64,000 nt of DNA from Shewanella nanhaiensis (GTDB lineage Bacteria > Pseudomonadota > Gammaproteobacteria > Enterobacterales > Shewanellaceae): the NCBI RefSeq assembly GCF_019457885.1, contig NZ_JAHZST010000021.1, forward strand, positions 1 to 64,000. The letters are read 5' to 3'. Positions 16,833 through 26,414 of this stretch are shown here, piece by piece. Each line of letters starts with the position of its first letter. The first letter of the stretch is position 1. The translations under genes and the position numbers were made by a program. Under the pieces are notes generated by a model. That model had not been told where the DNA came from. It saw nothing but the letters and a program-made list of their open reading frames with translations, and ran no database searches.

Positions 16833-17669
16833 TTAAGCTCGTCTTTTGCTGTCGATAAATCCCTGCAGTAGACCAACGACAAGTCCGCCTACATGTGCGC
16901 CATTAGCGATAGAGAGACCGAATAGATCGGTAAAGCCAAAAACGAGCCATAACAGCATAAAGCCGATATAGGCTGGAGGCAGCCCGATGCCAAGCTCTGG
17001 GCGCTTTACTCCCATGATCCAGGTATAACCGACTACGGCATACACCACTCCCGATAAGCCGCCAAAGTTAGGGCCGCCAACGTAATACTGGACGAGATTA
17101 GGCACAGTGCCAGCCACAAGCAGTAAGATAAACAGCGGGGATACCCCAAGTTTGTTCTCGATTTTCCCTCCTAGGTACCACCACCAGAGTAGATTAAAGA
17201 TGATGTGTAGGGCGGAGAAGTGAAGCAAGGTTGGCGTAAAAATCCGCCAAAACTGGCTGAGACCTGAGCCGGGAACTGCACCGAAAAAGGAGAGGTATTC
17301 GTAAATAGGGTTGGCAAAACCTAAGTTGAAACCAGCAAACACTAAGATGCAGATAAAGAAGACTGCCAGTGTAAGAGGACCTGCGCCAGAGATAAACTGA
17401 GTTAGCAGCTGCAGAGATGGCGCGCCATAATCCATTTTTAAGCGTGTATCACCATTATCCCATGAGGCTTGTAGATATTTATCGTCGTGGGGATTTAGCA
17501 CGAATTGCTGAAACTCCATGGTGGCTTTCAGGCTATCGTGATCATGAACTACGGCTAGAATGACACCTTGTTCAGAGGGGATAACTTTGCAGTCGATCTT
17601 CTCTCCTTTGAGATAATCAACCAGAGCTTGAGCCGCTCTTTCATTAGGTAACCTGCCTATCTCTATCAT
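16833..17669 (-). CDS. glpG: Rhomboid intramembrane serine protease GlpG
   Basis: The 278-residue protein (E. coli 276) has an N-terminal cytoplasmic domain (IGRLPNERAAQALVDYL onward) and six predicted membrane helices. The catalytic Ser is in GLSGVVYAVVGY and the catalytic His in NGAHVGGLVVG. The L1-loop region WRIFTPTLLHFSALHIIFNLLWWW is typical of the family. It cleaves transmembrane helices in the inner membrane. It follows glpE on the same strand about 110 bases downstream, the conserved glpE-glpG pair, here without glpR or glpD. Confidence 0.95.
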   Translation of the reverse strand: MIEIGRLPNERAAQALVDYLKGEKIDCKVIPSEQGVILAVVHDHDSLKATMEFQQFVLNPHDDKYLQASWDNGDTRLKMDYGAPSLQLLTQFISGAGPLTLAVFFICILVFAGFNLGFANPIYEYLSFFGAVPGSGLSQFWRIFTPTLLHFSALHIIFNLLWWWYLGGKIENKLGVSPLFILLLVAGTVPNLVQYYVGGPNFGGLSGVVYAVVGYTWIMGVKRPELGIGLPPAYIGFMLLWLVFGFTDLFGLSIANGAHVGGLVVGLLQGFIDSKRRA

Positions 17670-17781
17670 AGGAGAGCCTTATATCCGGAAGGGGAACTTT
17701 AGATAGGATAGCACTCTTTGATTAGATAAATACAAGTATCTCTAATTAATACAAAGACTAACTTAGTAAAGCCTCTTGAGG

Positions 17782-18090
17782 CTATTCCTCTGACTCACGC
17801 CACGCTTGATAGCCGCCATCTAAGCTATATACATCATCGAATCCCTGTTCAACCAGATACTGCGCTGCACCTTGGCTACTGATCCCATGGTAGCAAACCA
17901 CAATCAAGGGCTGATCCATATCCGCTTCAGCGATGTAGTTAGCAAGATTATCGTTATTAAGGTTTACTGAGTTTTTGATATGCGCAGATTCAAAGCTCGC
18001 TGCATCACGGATATCGACAATCTGAATCTCTGGGTTGGCTTCTGACAGTCGAATCAACTGACTTACGCTAAGATGTTGGAAGGTAGACAT
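17782..18090 (-). CDS. glpE: Thiosulfate sulfurtransferase GlpE
   Basis: A single-domain rhodanese of 102 residues (E. coli 108). The active-site loop is VVCYHGISSQGAAQYL, with the catalytic Cys in CYHGISS. VDIRDAASFESAHI is the family's CH2A-type motif. It transfers sulfane sulfur to acceptors such as cyanide or thioredoxin in the cytoplasm. It sits upstream of glpG. A small AGCCTC/GAGGCT hairpin overlaps its stop codon. Confidence 0.93.
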   Translation of the reverse strand: MSTFQHLSVSQLIRLSEANPEIQIVDIRDAASFESAHIKNSVNLNNDNLANYIAEADMDQPLIVVCYHGISSQGAAQYLVEQGFDDVYSLDGGYQAWRESEE

Positions 18091-18115
18091 AATCTTACTC
18101 TGTAGAGTGAAAATA

Positions 18116-18141
18116 TAAAAAGGGCTGATGCTTCAGCCCTC
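18116..18141 (-). terminator. Terminator of the kbl-tdh operon
   Basis: AGGGCTGA / TCAGCCCT is followed on the minus strand by a T run (TTTTTATA). It lies 20 bases after the tdh stop. Confidence 0.8.
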
Positions 18142-18160
18142 TCTTGGGAGTCAATAACGG

Positions 18161-19186
18161 CTAATCCCAGCTTAGAATAACCTTACCCGATTGACCCGAA
18201 CGCATGGCATCGAAGCCCTGCTGGAACTCATCAACCTTGTAATGGTGGGTAATAATAGGTGAGATATCTAGCCCTGACTGGATTAAGCTCGCCATCTTGT
18301 ACCAGGTCTCAAACATCTCGCGACCGTAGATCCCCTTGATGATGAGCCCTTTGAAGATAACCTTGCTCCAATCGATCGCCATATCGCCGCCAGGAATACC
18401 TAGCATGGCCACTTTACCGCCGTGGTTCATGGTATCAAGCATTGAGTGGAAAGCTGAAGGCACACCTGACATCTCAAGACCGACATCGAAGCCCTCAGTC
18501 ATGCCAAGTTCGCTCATGACATCTTTGAGATCCTCTTTAGCCACATTGACGGCGCGTGTTGCTCCCATCTTTTGGGCTAACTCAAGACGATATTCGTTAA
18601 CATCGGTGATGACCACATGTCGTGCCCCAACATGACGACAGACAGCAGCGGCCATAATACCGATAGGGCCTGCACCTGTGATCAATACATCTTCACCCAC
18701 AAGATCGAAAGAGAGTGCAGTGTGAACCGCATTGCCAAATGGATCAAAGATAGAGGCGAGGTCGTCGGAGATATCATCGGGGATCTTAAAGGCATTAAAT
18801 GCCGGGATCACTAAGTATTCGGCAAAGGCGCCATCACGATTAACGCCTACGCCTGACGTGTTGCGACACAGGTGAGTGCGGCCAGCACGACAGTTACGGC
18901 AGTGACCACAGGTGATGTGCCCTTCGCCAGAAACGCGATCGCCAATAGAGAATCCACGGACCTCTTGGCCGATATCGACAACTTCGCCGACATATTCATG
19001 ACCGACAACCATAGGCACAGGAATGGTGTTTTGTGACCACTCATCCCAGTTGTAGATATGGACATCAGTGCCGCAAATAGCGGTCTTTCTAATTTTAATC
19101 AGTAGATCATTATGGCCCATCTCCGGTTTCGGAGCATCGACCATCCAGATCCCCTCTTCTGGTTTAAGCTTGCTTAGTGCTTTCAT
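18161..19186 (-). CDS. tdh: L-threonine 3-dehydrogenase
   Basis: The 341-residue zinc-dependent dehydrogenase (E. coli 341) oxidises threonine to 2-amino-3-ketobutyrate using NAD. Catalytic zinc ligands are in CGTDVHIYNWDEW and GHEYVGEV, and the structural zinc site is CGHCRNCRAGRTHLC. The nucleotide-binding loop is ITGAGPIGIMAA. It follows kbl by 11 bases and shares its transcript, so the unstable product passes to Kbl. Confidence 0.97.
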   Translation of the reverse strand: MKALSKLKPEEGIWMVDAPKPEMGHNDLLIKIRKTAICGTDVHIYNWDEWSQNTIPVPMVVGHEYVGEVVDIGQEVRGFSIGDRVSGEGHITCGHCRNCRAGRTHLCRNTSGVGVNRDGAFAEYLVIPAFNAFKIPDDISDDLASIFDPFGNAVHTALSFDLVGEDVLITGAGPIGIMAAAVCRHVGARHVVITDVNEYRLELAQKMGATRAVNVAKEDLKDVMSELGMTEGFDVGLEMSGVPSAFHSMLDTMNHGGKVAMLGIPGGDMAIDWSKVIFKGLIIKGIYGREMFETWYKMASLIQSGLDISPIITHHYKVDEFQQGFDAMRSGQSGKVILSWD

Positions 19187-19197
19187 CCCATAGATCC

Positions 19198-20391
19198 CTA
19201 TATGATGCCCATCTCTTTGGCGATACGAGTAAATGCCTCGATAGCTTTATCTAGCTGCGCTTTAGTGTGCGCCGCTGACATCTGAGTTCGAATACGTGCC
19301 TGACCTTTAGGTACTACCGGGAAGGAGAAACCGATAACATAGATATTCTCTTCAAGTAGTCTGCTGGCAAAATCACCAGCAAGTTTTGCATCACCGATCA
19401 TTACCGGAATAATCGCATGGTCTGCACCACCTAAAGTAAAGCCTGCTTCTGTCATCTTTTCACGGAAGTAGCGGCTGTTTTCCCATACTGCTTCGCGCAG
19501 AGCCTGACCCGACTTTAGCATCTCAAGTACGTGGATAGATGCAGTGACGATCGAAGGTGCTAATGAGTTGGAGAATAGATAAGGGCGTGAGCGTTGGCGT
19601 AACCAGTCGACAACCTCTTTTTTAGCCGAAGTGAATCCACCTGAGGCGCCACCAAGTGCTTTACCTAGTGTGCCTGTAATGATGTCAACGCGGTCCATTA
19701 CTTGGCAATGCTCGTGGGTACCACGGCCATTTTGGCCAACGAAGCCGACAGCGTGAGAGTCATCGACCATCACAAGCGCGCCATACTGATCAGCAAGATC
19801 GCATACACCATTGAGGTTAGCGATAACGCCATCCATAGAGAATACGCCATCGGTTGCGATCATGATGTTGCGTGCACCCGCTTCTTTCGCCGCTTTTAGC
19901 TGGGCTTCAAGCTCAGCCATATCATTGTTGGCGTAACGGAAACGCTTAGCTTTACATAAACGCACACCATCGATAATCGACGCATGGTTTAACGCATCTG
20001 AGATGATGGCATCTTCTGGACCTAATAAGGTTTCGAACAAACCTGCATTAGCATCGAAACATGAAGAGTAGAGAATGGTGTCCTCCATGCCTAAAAATTC
20101 GCTAAGACTTGCTTCAAGCTGCTTATGAATATCTTGAGTACCACAGATAAATCGCACTGAAGCCATACCGAAACCATGATCGCTTAAGCCACCTTGTGCG
20201 GCTTTAACTAGCTCTGGATGGTTGGCTAAGCCAAGGTAGTTATTGGCACAGAAGTTCATCACTTCAGCACCATTTACCTGAATTTCAGTCTGCTGAGGAG
20301 AGACGATAATACGCTCACTCTTGTATAAGCCTTCCGCTTTTACTTGGGTAAGTTGTTGATTAATTTGATCGTAGAATGAGGTCTTTGCCAC
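19198..20391 (-). CDS. kbl: 2-amino-3-ketobutyrate CoA ligase (glycine C-acetyltransferase)
   Basis: A PLP enzyme of 397 residues (E. coli 398) that splits 2-amino-3-ketobutyrate with CoA into glycine and acetyl-CoA. The PLP lysine is in TGTLGKALGGASGG. MVDDSHAVGFVGQNGRGT and NFCANNYLGLANHPEL are characteristic of the alpha-oxoamine synthase family. It is the first gene of the kbl-tdh threonine-degradation operon. An Lrp-type site cannot be recognised confidently in the 275 bases upstream. Confidence 0.97.
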   Translation of the reverse strand: MAKTSFYDQINQQLTQVKAEGLYKSERIIVSPQQTEIQVNGAEVMNFCANNYLGLANHPELVKAAQGGLSDHGFGMASVRFICGTQDIHKQLEASLSEFLGMEDTILYSSCFDANAGLFETLLGPEDAIISDALNHASIIDGVRLCKAKRFRYANNDMAELEAQLKAAKEAGARNIMIATDGVFSMDGVIANLNGVCDLADQYGALVMVDDSHAVGFVGQNGRGTHEHCQVMDRVDIITGTLGKALGGASGGFTSAKKEVVDWLRQRSRPYLFSNSLAPSIVTASIHVLEMLKSGQALREAVWENSRYFREKMTEAGFTLGGADHAIIPVMIGDAKLAGDFASRLLEENIYVIGFSFPVVPKGQARIRTQMSAAHTKAQLDKAIEAFTRIAKEMGII

Positions 20392-20666
20392 CTGAATTCT
20401 CCTTAATTAGCATTATTTTGTTTGTTGGAGTGGCGGCATTTTAACCTTAAACTAGCTCAGGCTCACAGCCTTTTTTTACTGGTAAGAGCTAGATTATATA
20501 GTTTAGTGCAAGGGGCTTTTTCACATTAAAAAAACTAATCAGTAACAATTGGTGCTAGCAGCAGGGTAGAGCCGCTTCTTAGGAGTTGATTGTGGAAGAT
20601 ATTTTAGGGTTATAGAGAGATATTTGCTCCACCAAATTAGGTCTGGTGGAGCATGGCCTGTAGCCT

Positions 20667-21314
20667 TTACTCGACGGGCGCCGCCGCTAACTCTCGGTAG
20701 TGTTGTTCCAGTCTGACAAATGTCGTACGAGATTCTGATGTCGAGTAGGCCTTAGATATCATCAGTATTCTGAGTAAGCCTTCATAGAGAGATGACTTAG
20801 TGATCTCCATCTGACTCGAGTGAGTCTGTTTATAGCCAATCCAAAAACACACTATCATACGTATGGTTTCGGCAAGGTGTGGGATCTCCTCCTCATCGAT
20901 AGCGATAACACCATCTTGATTGAGTTTGCTTAACACATGGCTGCAGCGAGTAAGAACTTGCTGTTGAGTGATGAGGTAGAGAGATTTAAGCTCCTCATCA
21001 CGACTTAAGATGTCCGTTAAATTGGCGTACATAAAACGGAACTCCCACATGGCATAGAACATGGCATCGAAGTAACCGATAAGTAGATCTATGGTGGCGG
21101 GCTCACCTTCGTAAGGCTGAAAGCTTGTCTCTAGATGTGCTTGATACAAGCTAAAGATGGAGCGAATGATGTCCTCTTTATTACGGAAGTGATAATAGAG
21201 GTTACCTGGGCTGATCCCTAAGTGGGCGGCGATATGGTTAGTGGTGATATTGCGTTCACCTTTCTCATTAAATAGCTCTAGGCTGGCGTAGATTATTTTA
21301 TCGCGGGTTTTCAT
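20667..21314 (-). CDS. TetR family transcriptional regulator
   Basis: The 215-residue protein has an N-terminal TetR DNA-binding domain (about 1-50) with the helix-turn-helix ITTNHIAAHLGISPGNLYYHFRNKEDII. The rest resembles the ligand-binding/dimerisation part of TetR proteins (YFDAMFYAMWEFRFMYANLTDILSRD). The ATG has AGGA 8 nt upstream. It is divergent from waaA, separated by 277 bases. The ligand and targets are unknown; autoregulation is likely by family habit. Confidence 0.85.
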   Translation of the reverse strand: MKTRDKIIYASLELFNEKGERNITTNHIAAHLGISPGNLYYHFRNKEDIIRSIFSLYQAHLETSFQPYEGEPATIDLLIGYFDAMFYAMWEFRFMYANLTDILSRDEELKSLYLITQQQVLTRCSHVLSKLNQDGVIAIDEEEIPHLAETIRMIVCFWIGYKQTHSSQMEITKSSLYEGLLRILMISKAYSTSESRTTFVRLEQHYRELAAAPVE

Positions 21315-21591
21315 TTTCGTCCTAATTGAATCTATGTTAAGTGTTATTCACAGGTCGATTGATACTGGCCCATCATAGTCCTGATCTTTGAAGAGTGAAG
21401 ATACCCAAATTGTTCGAGAGGTATACTATCACTGACAGAATTCATCAGGCAAAACTGATTTAAGTTAAATTTAATATTCTTGAGAATAAGCTGCGACAAT
21501 TCGAGAACCGCTCTGTCAATTATCGCTATTTTAGTCGCTTGTGTTAGCATTGCCCTTTGTGCCGTTAGCACCTACTTAAGTGTCAAACTCC

Positions 21592-22857
21592 ATGAACCGT
21601 TTCTTATATTCAATACTGCTTTATCTCCTGCTACCTCTGCTTGTGCTCTACTTGGCGTTTAGAGCCATAAAAAGCCCAGGTTATCGAGGTCGTTGGGGGG
21701 AGAGATTTGGGCTGGCCAAACTAAAACAGAGCGATCTCTTGATTCACTCCGTCTCAATGGGGGAAACATTAGCGGCTATCCCTTTGATAAAAGCGGTTCA
21801 ACAGCAGTATCCACAGATGTCGATCACAGTGACCACAACTAGCCCGACAGGTTCTGCTGAGGTGGTCAAAGCCTTGGGAACGAGCGTGCAACATTGCTAT
21901 CTGCCCTTTGATATCTCTATGTGCGTGAAACGTTTTCTTAAACAGGTCTCACCTAAGCAGATCATCATTATGGAGACTGAGCTTTGGCCAAACTTAGTCG
22001 ATCAAGCCTCAAAGCTTGGGGTGAAAATCATGTTAGCCAATGCCAGGTTGTCACAAAAGTCGGCCGATCAATATCAACAGCGGATCAGCCTGAGTCAGCC
22101 TATGCTGCAAAGCTTAGATATGATTGCGGCGCAATCTCAGCAAGCAGCCGAGCGATTTGTCGCTCTAGGTGTTAGCCCTGATAAAGTTAAAGTCTGTGGC
22201 AGTTTAAAGTTTGATCTTACCATTCCTGCAGAAAAGCTTGTTCAAGCTAAAGCACTGCGTGAGCTGTGGCGTGATGATAATGCCCATATATGGGTTGCTG
22301 GCAGTGTTCATCCTGGCGAGTTTGACGCTATGTTAAAAGTCCATAAATATCTACTGAATGATCATCCTGATGCCTTACTCATCATGGTTCCTCGTCACCC
22401 TGAGCAGTTTAATGCTGCAGCGGAGCAGATCCTTGCATCGGGTCTGAGTTTGGCTCGCCGAAGTCAACAAGATGAGGTGAGCGCGACGACCCAAGTACTA
22501 CTCGGTGACAGCATGGGAGAACTTCTCACCTTCTATGGCGCGGCAGATCAAGCTTTTGTGGGGGGGACCTTAATTGATAATGGTGGCCACAACCCACTGG
22601 AGCCTGCTGCATTGGGTTTACCTGTCTATGTGGGGCCAAACCATTGGGACTTTGCCGAGATCACAGGCTTGCTTAATGACGCTGGTGCATTAAAGGTGAT
22701 CGACAATGGCGAAGAGTTGGCGACTGAACTGCTGGCTAAGTTTCATGATAAGCCAACTTACCAAGCCGCCAGTGAAGCCGGTTTACGGGTTGTGGATGCC
22801 AACAAAGGTGCCCTAAAACAGCAGTTTGAACTTGCTTGCACCTTGATTGATGCTTAA
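21592..22857 (+). CDS. waaA: Kdo transferase (GT30)
   Basis: WaaA attaches Kdo to lipid A precursor at the inner membrane. Characteristic blocks are RWGERFG, HSVSMGETLAAIPL, TTTSPTGSAEV, METELWPNL, ANARLSQKSA, MVPRHPEQF and GGHNPLEPAALGLPVYVGP. The N-terminal hydrophobic stretch (LLYLLLPLLVLYLAF) anchors it to the membrane. I use the ATG at 21592 (421 residues); a GTG at 21580 in frame would add four residues. Neither has a strong Shine-Dalgarno. It is the first gene of the LPS core region, and kdkA, which modifies its product, is convergent nearby. Confidence 0.95.
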   Translation: MNRFLYSILLYLLLPLLVLYLAFRAIKSPGYRGRWGERFGLAKLKQSDLLIHSVSMGETLAAIPLIKAVQQQYPQMSITVTTTSPTGSAEVVKALGTSVQHCYLPFDISMCVKRFLKQVSPKQIIIMETELWPNLVDQASKLGVKIMLANARLSQKSADQYQQRISLSQPMLQSLDMIAAQSQQAAERFVALGVSPDKVKVCGSLKFDLTIPAEKLVQAKALRELWRDDNAHIWVAGSVHPGEFDAMLKVHKYLLNDHPDALLIMVPRHPEQFNAAAEQILASGLSLARRSQQDEVSATTQVLLGDSMGELLTFYGAADQAFVGGTLIDNGGHNPLEPAALGLPVYVGPNHWDFAEITGLLNDAGALKVIDNGEELATELLAKFHDKPTYQAASEAGLRVVDANKGALKQQFELACTLIDA

Positions 22858-22882
22858 ATCTATCTCTGTCTTTTAGTTAGAA

Positions 22883-22973
22883 GGGCGGGCTTCGCCCTGC
22901 GAGGACGGCACTATGTGCCTGCGAGGTCGTTCGCAAGCTCACTGCGAGAACGCTGCGCTACGAGTGGCGAGTG
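22883..22973 (+). repeat. GC-rich dispersed repeat, copy 1
   Basis: The element runs GGGCTTCGCCCTGCGAGGAC..GTTCGCAAGCTCACTGCGAGAACGCTGCGCT..CGAGTGGCGAGTG. Related copies are at 23071-23152 and 38465-38521, with a derivative at 34221-34315. It contains short inverted repeats (GGGCTTCGCCC) typical of REP-like elements. It is unrelated in composition to the flanking coding DNA. Confidence 0.7.
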
Positions 22974-23010
22974 AAAAATCGTTATTTTTATCCTATTTCC
23001 CTATATTTTA

Positions 23011-23062
23011 GTCTTTGTTCCTCTCCGTGGTCTTCGTGGTAAATTGATTTTTTGGGTGTTGG
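23011..23062 (+). repeat. Second dispersed repeat type (CTCCGTGGTCTTCGTGG)
   Basis: CTTTGTTCCTCTCCGTGGTCTTCGTGGTAAATTG..GGGTGTTGG lies between the two GC-rich repeats. Variants are found at about 37756-37800 and 38615-38678, always beside the GC-rich repeat, so the two types appear to travel together. Confidence 0.55.
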
Positions 23063-23070
23063 AATTAGAG

Positions 23071-23152
23071 GATGGGCTTCGCCCTGCGAGGACGGCACAA
23101 TGTGCCTGCGAGGTCGTTCGCTGGCTCACTGCTAGAACGCTGCGCTACGAGT
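23071..23152 (+). repeat. GC-rich dispersed repeat, copy 2
   Basis: Nearly the same as the copy at 22883-22973 (GGGCTTCGCCCTGCGAGGAC, GGCACAATGTGCCTGCGAGG, GAACGCTGCGCTACGAGT). It differs at a few positions and lacks the last heptamer-like piece. Confidence 0.7.
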
Positions 23153-23200
23153 AAAAATATAGAGGTTGGGAGTTAATGGTATTTAGCAAATACACCAAAT

Positions 23201-23257
23201 ACCAAACCTGCACAATGAATCCAGAAAGAGGCCTGAAACTCGCTATCTGATAAGTGA
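23201..23257 (+). repeat. Hairpin-ended dispersed repeat, copy 1
   Basis: ACCAAACCTGCACAATGAATCC..CTATCTGATAAGT resembles the paired copies at 39888-40004 and 40088-40206. It abuts the kdkA stop codon and may serve as that gene's 3' hairpin. Confidence 0.5.
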
Positions 23258-24016
23258 CTAACCTTTTGAGTAACCTGCCATCAAGGCTTGCCAGTTTTCT
23301 TGAGTAAAGTGCAGTGTGCTGAGGATCCCTTTCTCCTTATTGAAGGAGCGCTCTAGTCTCTCTAAGTTGGCGGTTTGCCACTTAGTAGAGGGATTGCGGA
23401 TCTCACCTCTGTCAAAATCGATAAGATAGAATTGATCTTCAGTGATGAGAATATTCTTGGCATTAAGATCGGCGTGATAGACACCGCGCTGGTGGAACTG
23501 AGCAATACAGCTACCCAGTTGCTGCCATTGGCTGTCTGACATAGAGGACTTGCTTAATTTAGCGACTAGATCTTGTGCACCTTCGACACGCTCGATAATG
23601 ATATCGGCGCGGTAGTGCAGACCATGTCGCTCAACATTGGCCGCTACAGGTTTAGGCACGGGAAAACCTTCATTATAGAGCCGTACAAGCAGAGCTAGTT
23701 CGGCAAACGCACGAGTCTTGTTAAGCCCTGTGTATAGGTAACTATCCTTACTCAACTTCTCCATTAGCCCACCACGGTAGTAGTGACGCAGTACCCACTG
23801 GTTATCATCCCCTACACTCAGGTCTGGTTTCACAAACCAGGTGGTGTAGCGCCCTTTTGATGAACCCGTTATCGCCGATTTTTGTTGCCAATACTCCATG
23901 GTAAACCAGTTGCTGGAGATGGTATCTGGTGTGGGGTGACAAAAAGCGATCGCTCCTTGAGGAGATATGATTATCTGCATCTCGGTTGTCGCTGTCACAG
24001 GTAAGGCTGTCGGCAT
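23258..24016 (-). CDS. kdkA: 3-deoxy-D-manno-octulosonic acid kinase
   Basis: A protein-kinase-fold enzyme of 252 residues that phosphorylates Kdo of the LPS inner core at O-4. Blocks matching H. influenzae KdkA include GSSKGRYTTWF, VLRHYYRGGLMEKLSKD, ARAFAE-like TRAFAELALLVRLYNEGFPVPKP (in part) and the catalytic loop GVYHADLNAKNILI with YLIDFDRGE. Phosphorylation fits organisms that carry a single phosphorylated Kdo. The start at 24016 has a weak ribosome binding site, and a Met at residue 13 is an alternative. It is convergent with waaA. Confidence 0.93.
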   Translation of the reverse strand: MPTALPVTATTEMQIIISPQGAIAFCHPTPDTISSNWFTMEYWQQKSAITGSSKGRYTTWFVKPDLSVGDDNQWVLRHYYRGGLMEKLSKDSYLYTGLNKTRAFAELALLVRLYNEGFPVPKPVAANVERHGLHYRADIIIERVEGAQDLVAKLSKSSMSDSQWQQLGSCIAQFHQRGVYHADLNAKNILITEDQFYLIDFDRGEIRNPSTKWQTANLERLERSFNKEKGILSTLHFTQENWQALMAGYSKG

Positions 24017-24152
24017 AGGGAGTTGGCTTTTATGGTTAAAGTTAAAGTTAGCAAGCTAGCCCTATTCTACAGTAACTTAGATACTGAGTTAATCATCCTT
24101 ACCGAGATTTTATGTTTGAGAGCTAAAGCCCTTATTAGGGCTCTATATTGAG

Positions 24153-26111
24153 CTATTTACTATAGCGTTCAATCTGTGTTTGTTGAGAGTTTGCTTTTGC
24201 GAGCTGCTCGAACGTATAGCCTGGCTTGGCTGAAAGGCGCTTTATCAGTTGTGGAACTATGATCTGCTTGGCTATCAGCCGTGATCCAGCTTGTGTTAAA
24301 TGACCGTAATCGAATACTAAGAGTTGCTGCTTATCTGTCTTAGCCAAACAGGTCATCTCCTTGTCGATGCAGAGGCTGTCTACCAGTGAGATAAAGGTTA
24401 TATCTTCATCTTGGGTTTGAACATCAAGCTTATCGTCGCTAATTAAAATCGAGTTATCTAACGCTTGATCGGTAATGTATTGCCCCTTTTCCTGCCAATG
24501 CCGCTCTGCAATCACATAAGGAAGTGACGGACGCCATTGAGGAACAGGGCCAATTAGTACTGTCTCTTTTGCTCCCAGCTGCGCCAGCTTAGCCTCAATC
24601 TGTTTCCAATCGGTATCTTGGTGATGGTTAGCCTGAGCAATGATAACGATGTCTGGTTTAACTCTGCTTATCGTTTCAAGTGCTATTTGGTTAGAGGCGT
24701 TGCAAGCTTGGGCTAAGCTTGACTGATCATCACTTTGTTTAAGACTAGGTTTGCAGCCCGAAGAGGCGACTTGATAAAAGTTGACTGTATCGGGGAGAGT
24801 TTCTCTTAATCCCAGTGAGAGAGCTTGGGCATGAGAATCGCCCCAAAGCATTATACCGCCTGTACCGTGATCTGAGTGGTTACAGCTTGTGGCTATTTTG
24901 GCTTCCCCGGTACTTTTTAGTGAGTGATAGGCATTGCATTGATCTAGGTAGGCTCCCTGCAGAGGAAAGTGTTCATATTTCTCCAAGAACTTGGCTTGAG
25001 CTGTTGTGCTATATGGCCGTATCTCAGAGGTGATTCCATGGAGCTGATAGATCGTGATACCAGCGACTAAAGTGATGGTAAATAACCACTTGGGTGCTAG
25101 TAGTTGAGTGGGCAGATACCTTGTTATTTTACCTTGCTCTATTAGGTTGTAAGATAGCCAGCCTAAAATGAGCGAAGCTAAAATTCCCATTAAGACAAAA
25201 CCACTATTTTGCATGTAACCCATCTGGTATAGATAGATACAAACAGGCCAATGCCAAAGGTAGATTGAGTAAGAGCTACTTCCAAGTTTTTGCATTATCA
25301 CATTATTAGTGAAGAGCGATTCTTGTCGATTAGCGATAATAATCATCGAGGCGCCAAACACTGGGAGCAAGGTGAGATAGCTTGGCCAAGCATTATTGGA
25401 AGAGATAAATAGATAGCTTAGTAAGATCATCGCCATGCCTGATACTTCAACAGGCTTACTTAACTGAGGTGATAATTTTAAGGGGTAGAGGAATAGCAAG
25501 CCGCCAAACAGGAGCTCCCAAGCTCTGAAAGGAAGATGAAAGAAGGCTTTTTCAGGTAGATGGCTAGACATATATAAACCAAATATAAAGCTAACAAGCG
25601 TCAGTGATACTAAGCAGAGTTTTATTGCATCGACACTTAACCTCTTTCTCAACCCTAATATCAGCAGTGGGTATAACATATAGAACTGCCATTCAAGAGA
25701 GAGTGACCAGGTATGCAGTAGCCATTTTTCAGTTGCCGATGCGGTGAAATAGCCGGTTTCGTTGGCGTAGATGAAATTCGAAACAAAGGTGATACTGCTT
25801 GCTGCATATTTCGCCAAGTCTCGATAATCTGAAGTTGAAAAGTTAATCCAACCAAATATCAATAAGCTGATACAGAGTATCGCCAGAGGTGGTAGGATCC
25901 TTTTTGCCCTTGAAGAGTAAAAGCTGCTTAAAGTAAATCTGTTTTGTTTGATGCCATTAAAGATAATGGAGGTCATCAAGTAGCCAGAGATAACAAAAAA
26001 AACATCTACGCCGGCAAAACCGCCAGGTAGCAGGTTTGCATCGAAGTGAAAGAGGAGGACGGCAATAATTGCCACAGCCCTTAGGCCATTAATGTCTTTT
26101 CTGAATAGCAT
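24153..26111 (-). CDS. OafA-type acyltransferase with SGNH domain
   Basis: The 652-residue membrane protein starts with the acyltransferase-3 hallmark DINGLRAVAIIAVLLFHF and PGGFAGVDVFFVISGYLM. About ten predicted helices follow (to about residue 360). The C-terminal part is an SGNH hydrolase-like domain with LWGDSHAQAL near 420 and DYGHLTQAG near 602. Such two-domain proteins acetylate cell-surface glycans such as O-antigen or LPS core. Its position inside the LPS region supports an LPS-modifying role. The acceptor sugar cannot be told from sequence. Confidence 0.9.
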   Translation of the reverse strand: MLFRKDINGLRAVAIIAVLLFHFDANLLPGGFAGVDVFFVISGYLMTSIIFNGIKQNRFTLSSFYSSRAKRILPPLAILCISLLIFGWINFSTSDYRDLAKYAASSITFVSNFIYANETGYFTASATEKWLLHTWSLSLEWQFYMLYPLLILGLRKRLSVDAIKLCLVSLTLVSFIFGLYMSSHLPEKAFFHLPFRAWELLFGGLLFLYPLKLSPQLSKPVEVSGMAMILLSYLFISSNNAWPSYLTLLPVFGASMIIIANRQESLFTNNVIMQKLGSSSYSIYLWHWPVCIYLYQMGYMQNSGFVLMGILASLILGWLSYNLIEQGKITRYLPTQLLAPKWLFTITLVAGITIYQLHGITSEIRPYSTTAQAKFLEKYEHFPLQGAYLDQCNAYHSLKSTGEAKIATSCNHSDHGTGGIMLWGDSHAQALSLGLRETLPDTVNFYQVASSGCKPSLKQSDDQSSLAQACNASNQIALETISRVKPDIVIIAQANHHQDTDWKQIEAKLAQLGAKETVLIGPVPQWRPSLPYVIAERHWQEKGQYITDQALDNSILISDDKLDVQTQDEDITFISLVDSLCIDKEMTCLAKTDKQQLLVFDYGHLTQAGSRLIAKQIIVPQLIKRLSAKPGYTFEQLAKANSQQTQIERYSK

Positions 26112-26414
26112 GCTTATCGCCCGAAAAAACGATGATTATCTATAGGGATAAAAACGAGTCAATATCAGATTTAACTTTCTTGCTATATATGTTTCAAGTG
26201 TATGTTTTTACATATTTTAAATAATGTTTTGCGTATGTTTTTGTAGTGTCTAGGTTGTTACTTCTGTGTCTTTGGGGTTGCGGGTTTGTTTGCCGCGTTC
26301 GCGGGTAAGAGATGTGATTAGGGGCTTTCAGCTAGCGTTTTTCGCTTTAAGTTTGGAACCTCATCCAATCTCATTTAAACTCCCTTGGTGACTCCTTTAA
26401 AAGCATCTCTCCCT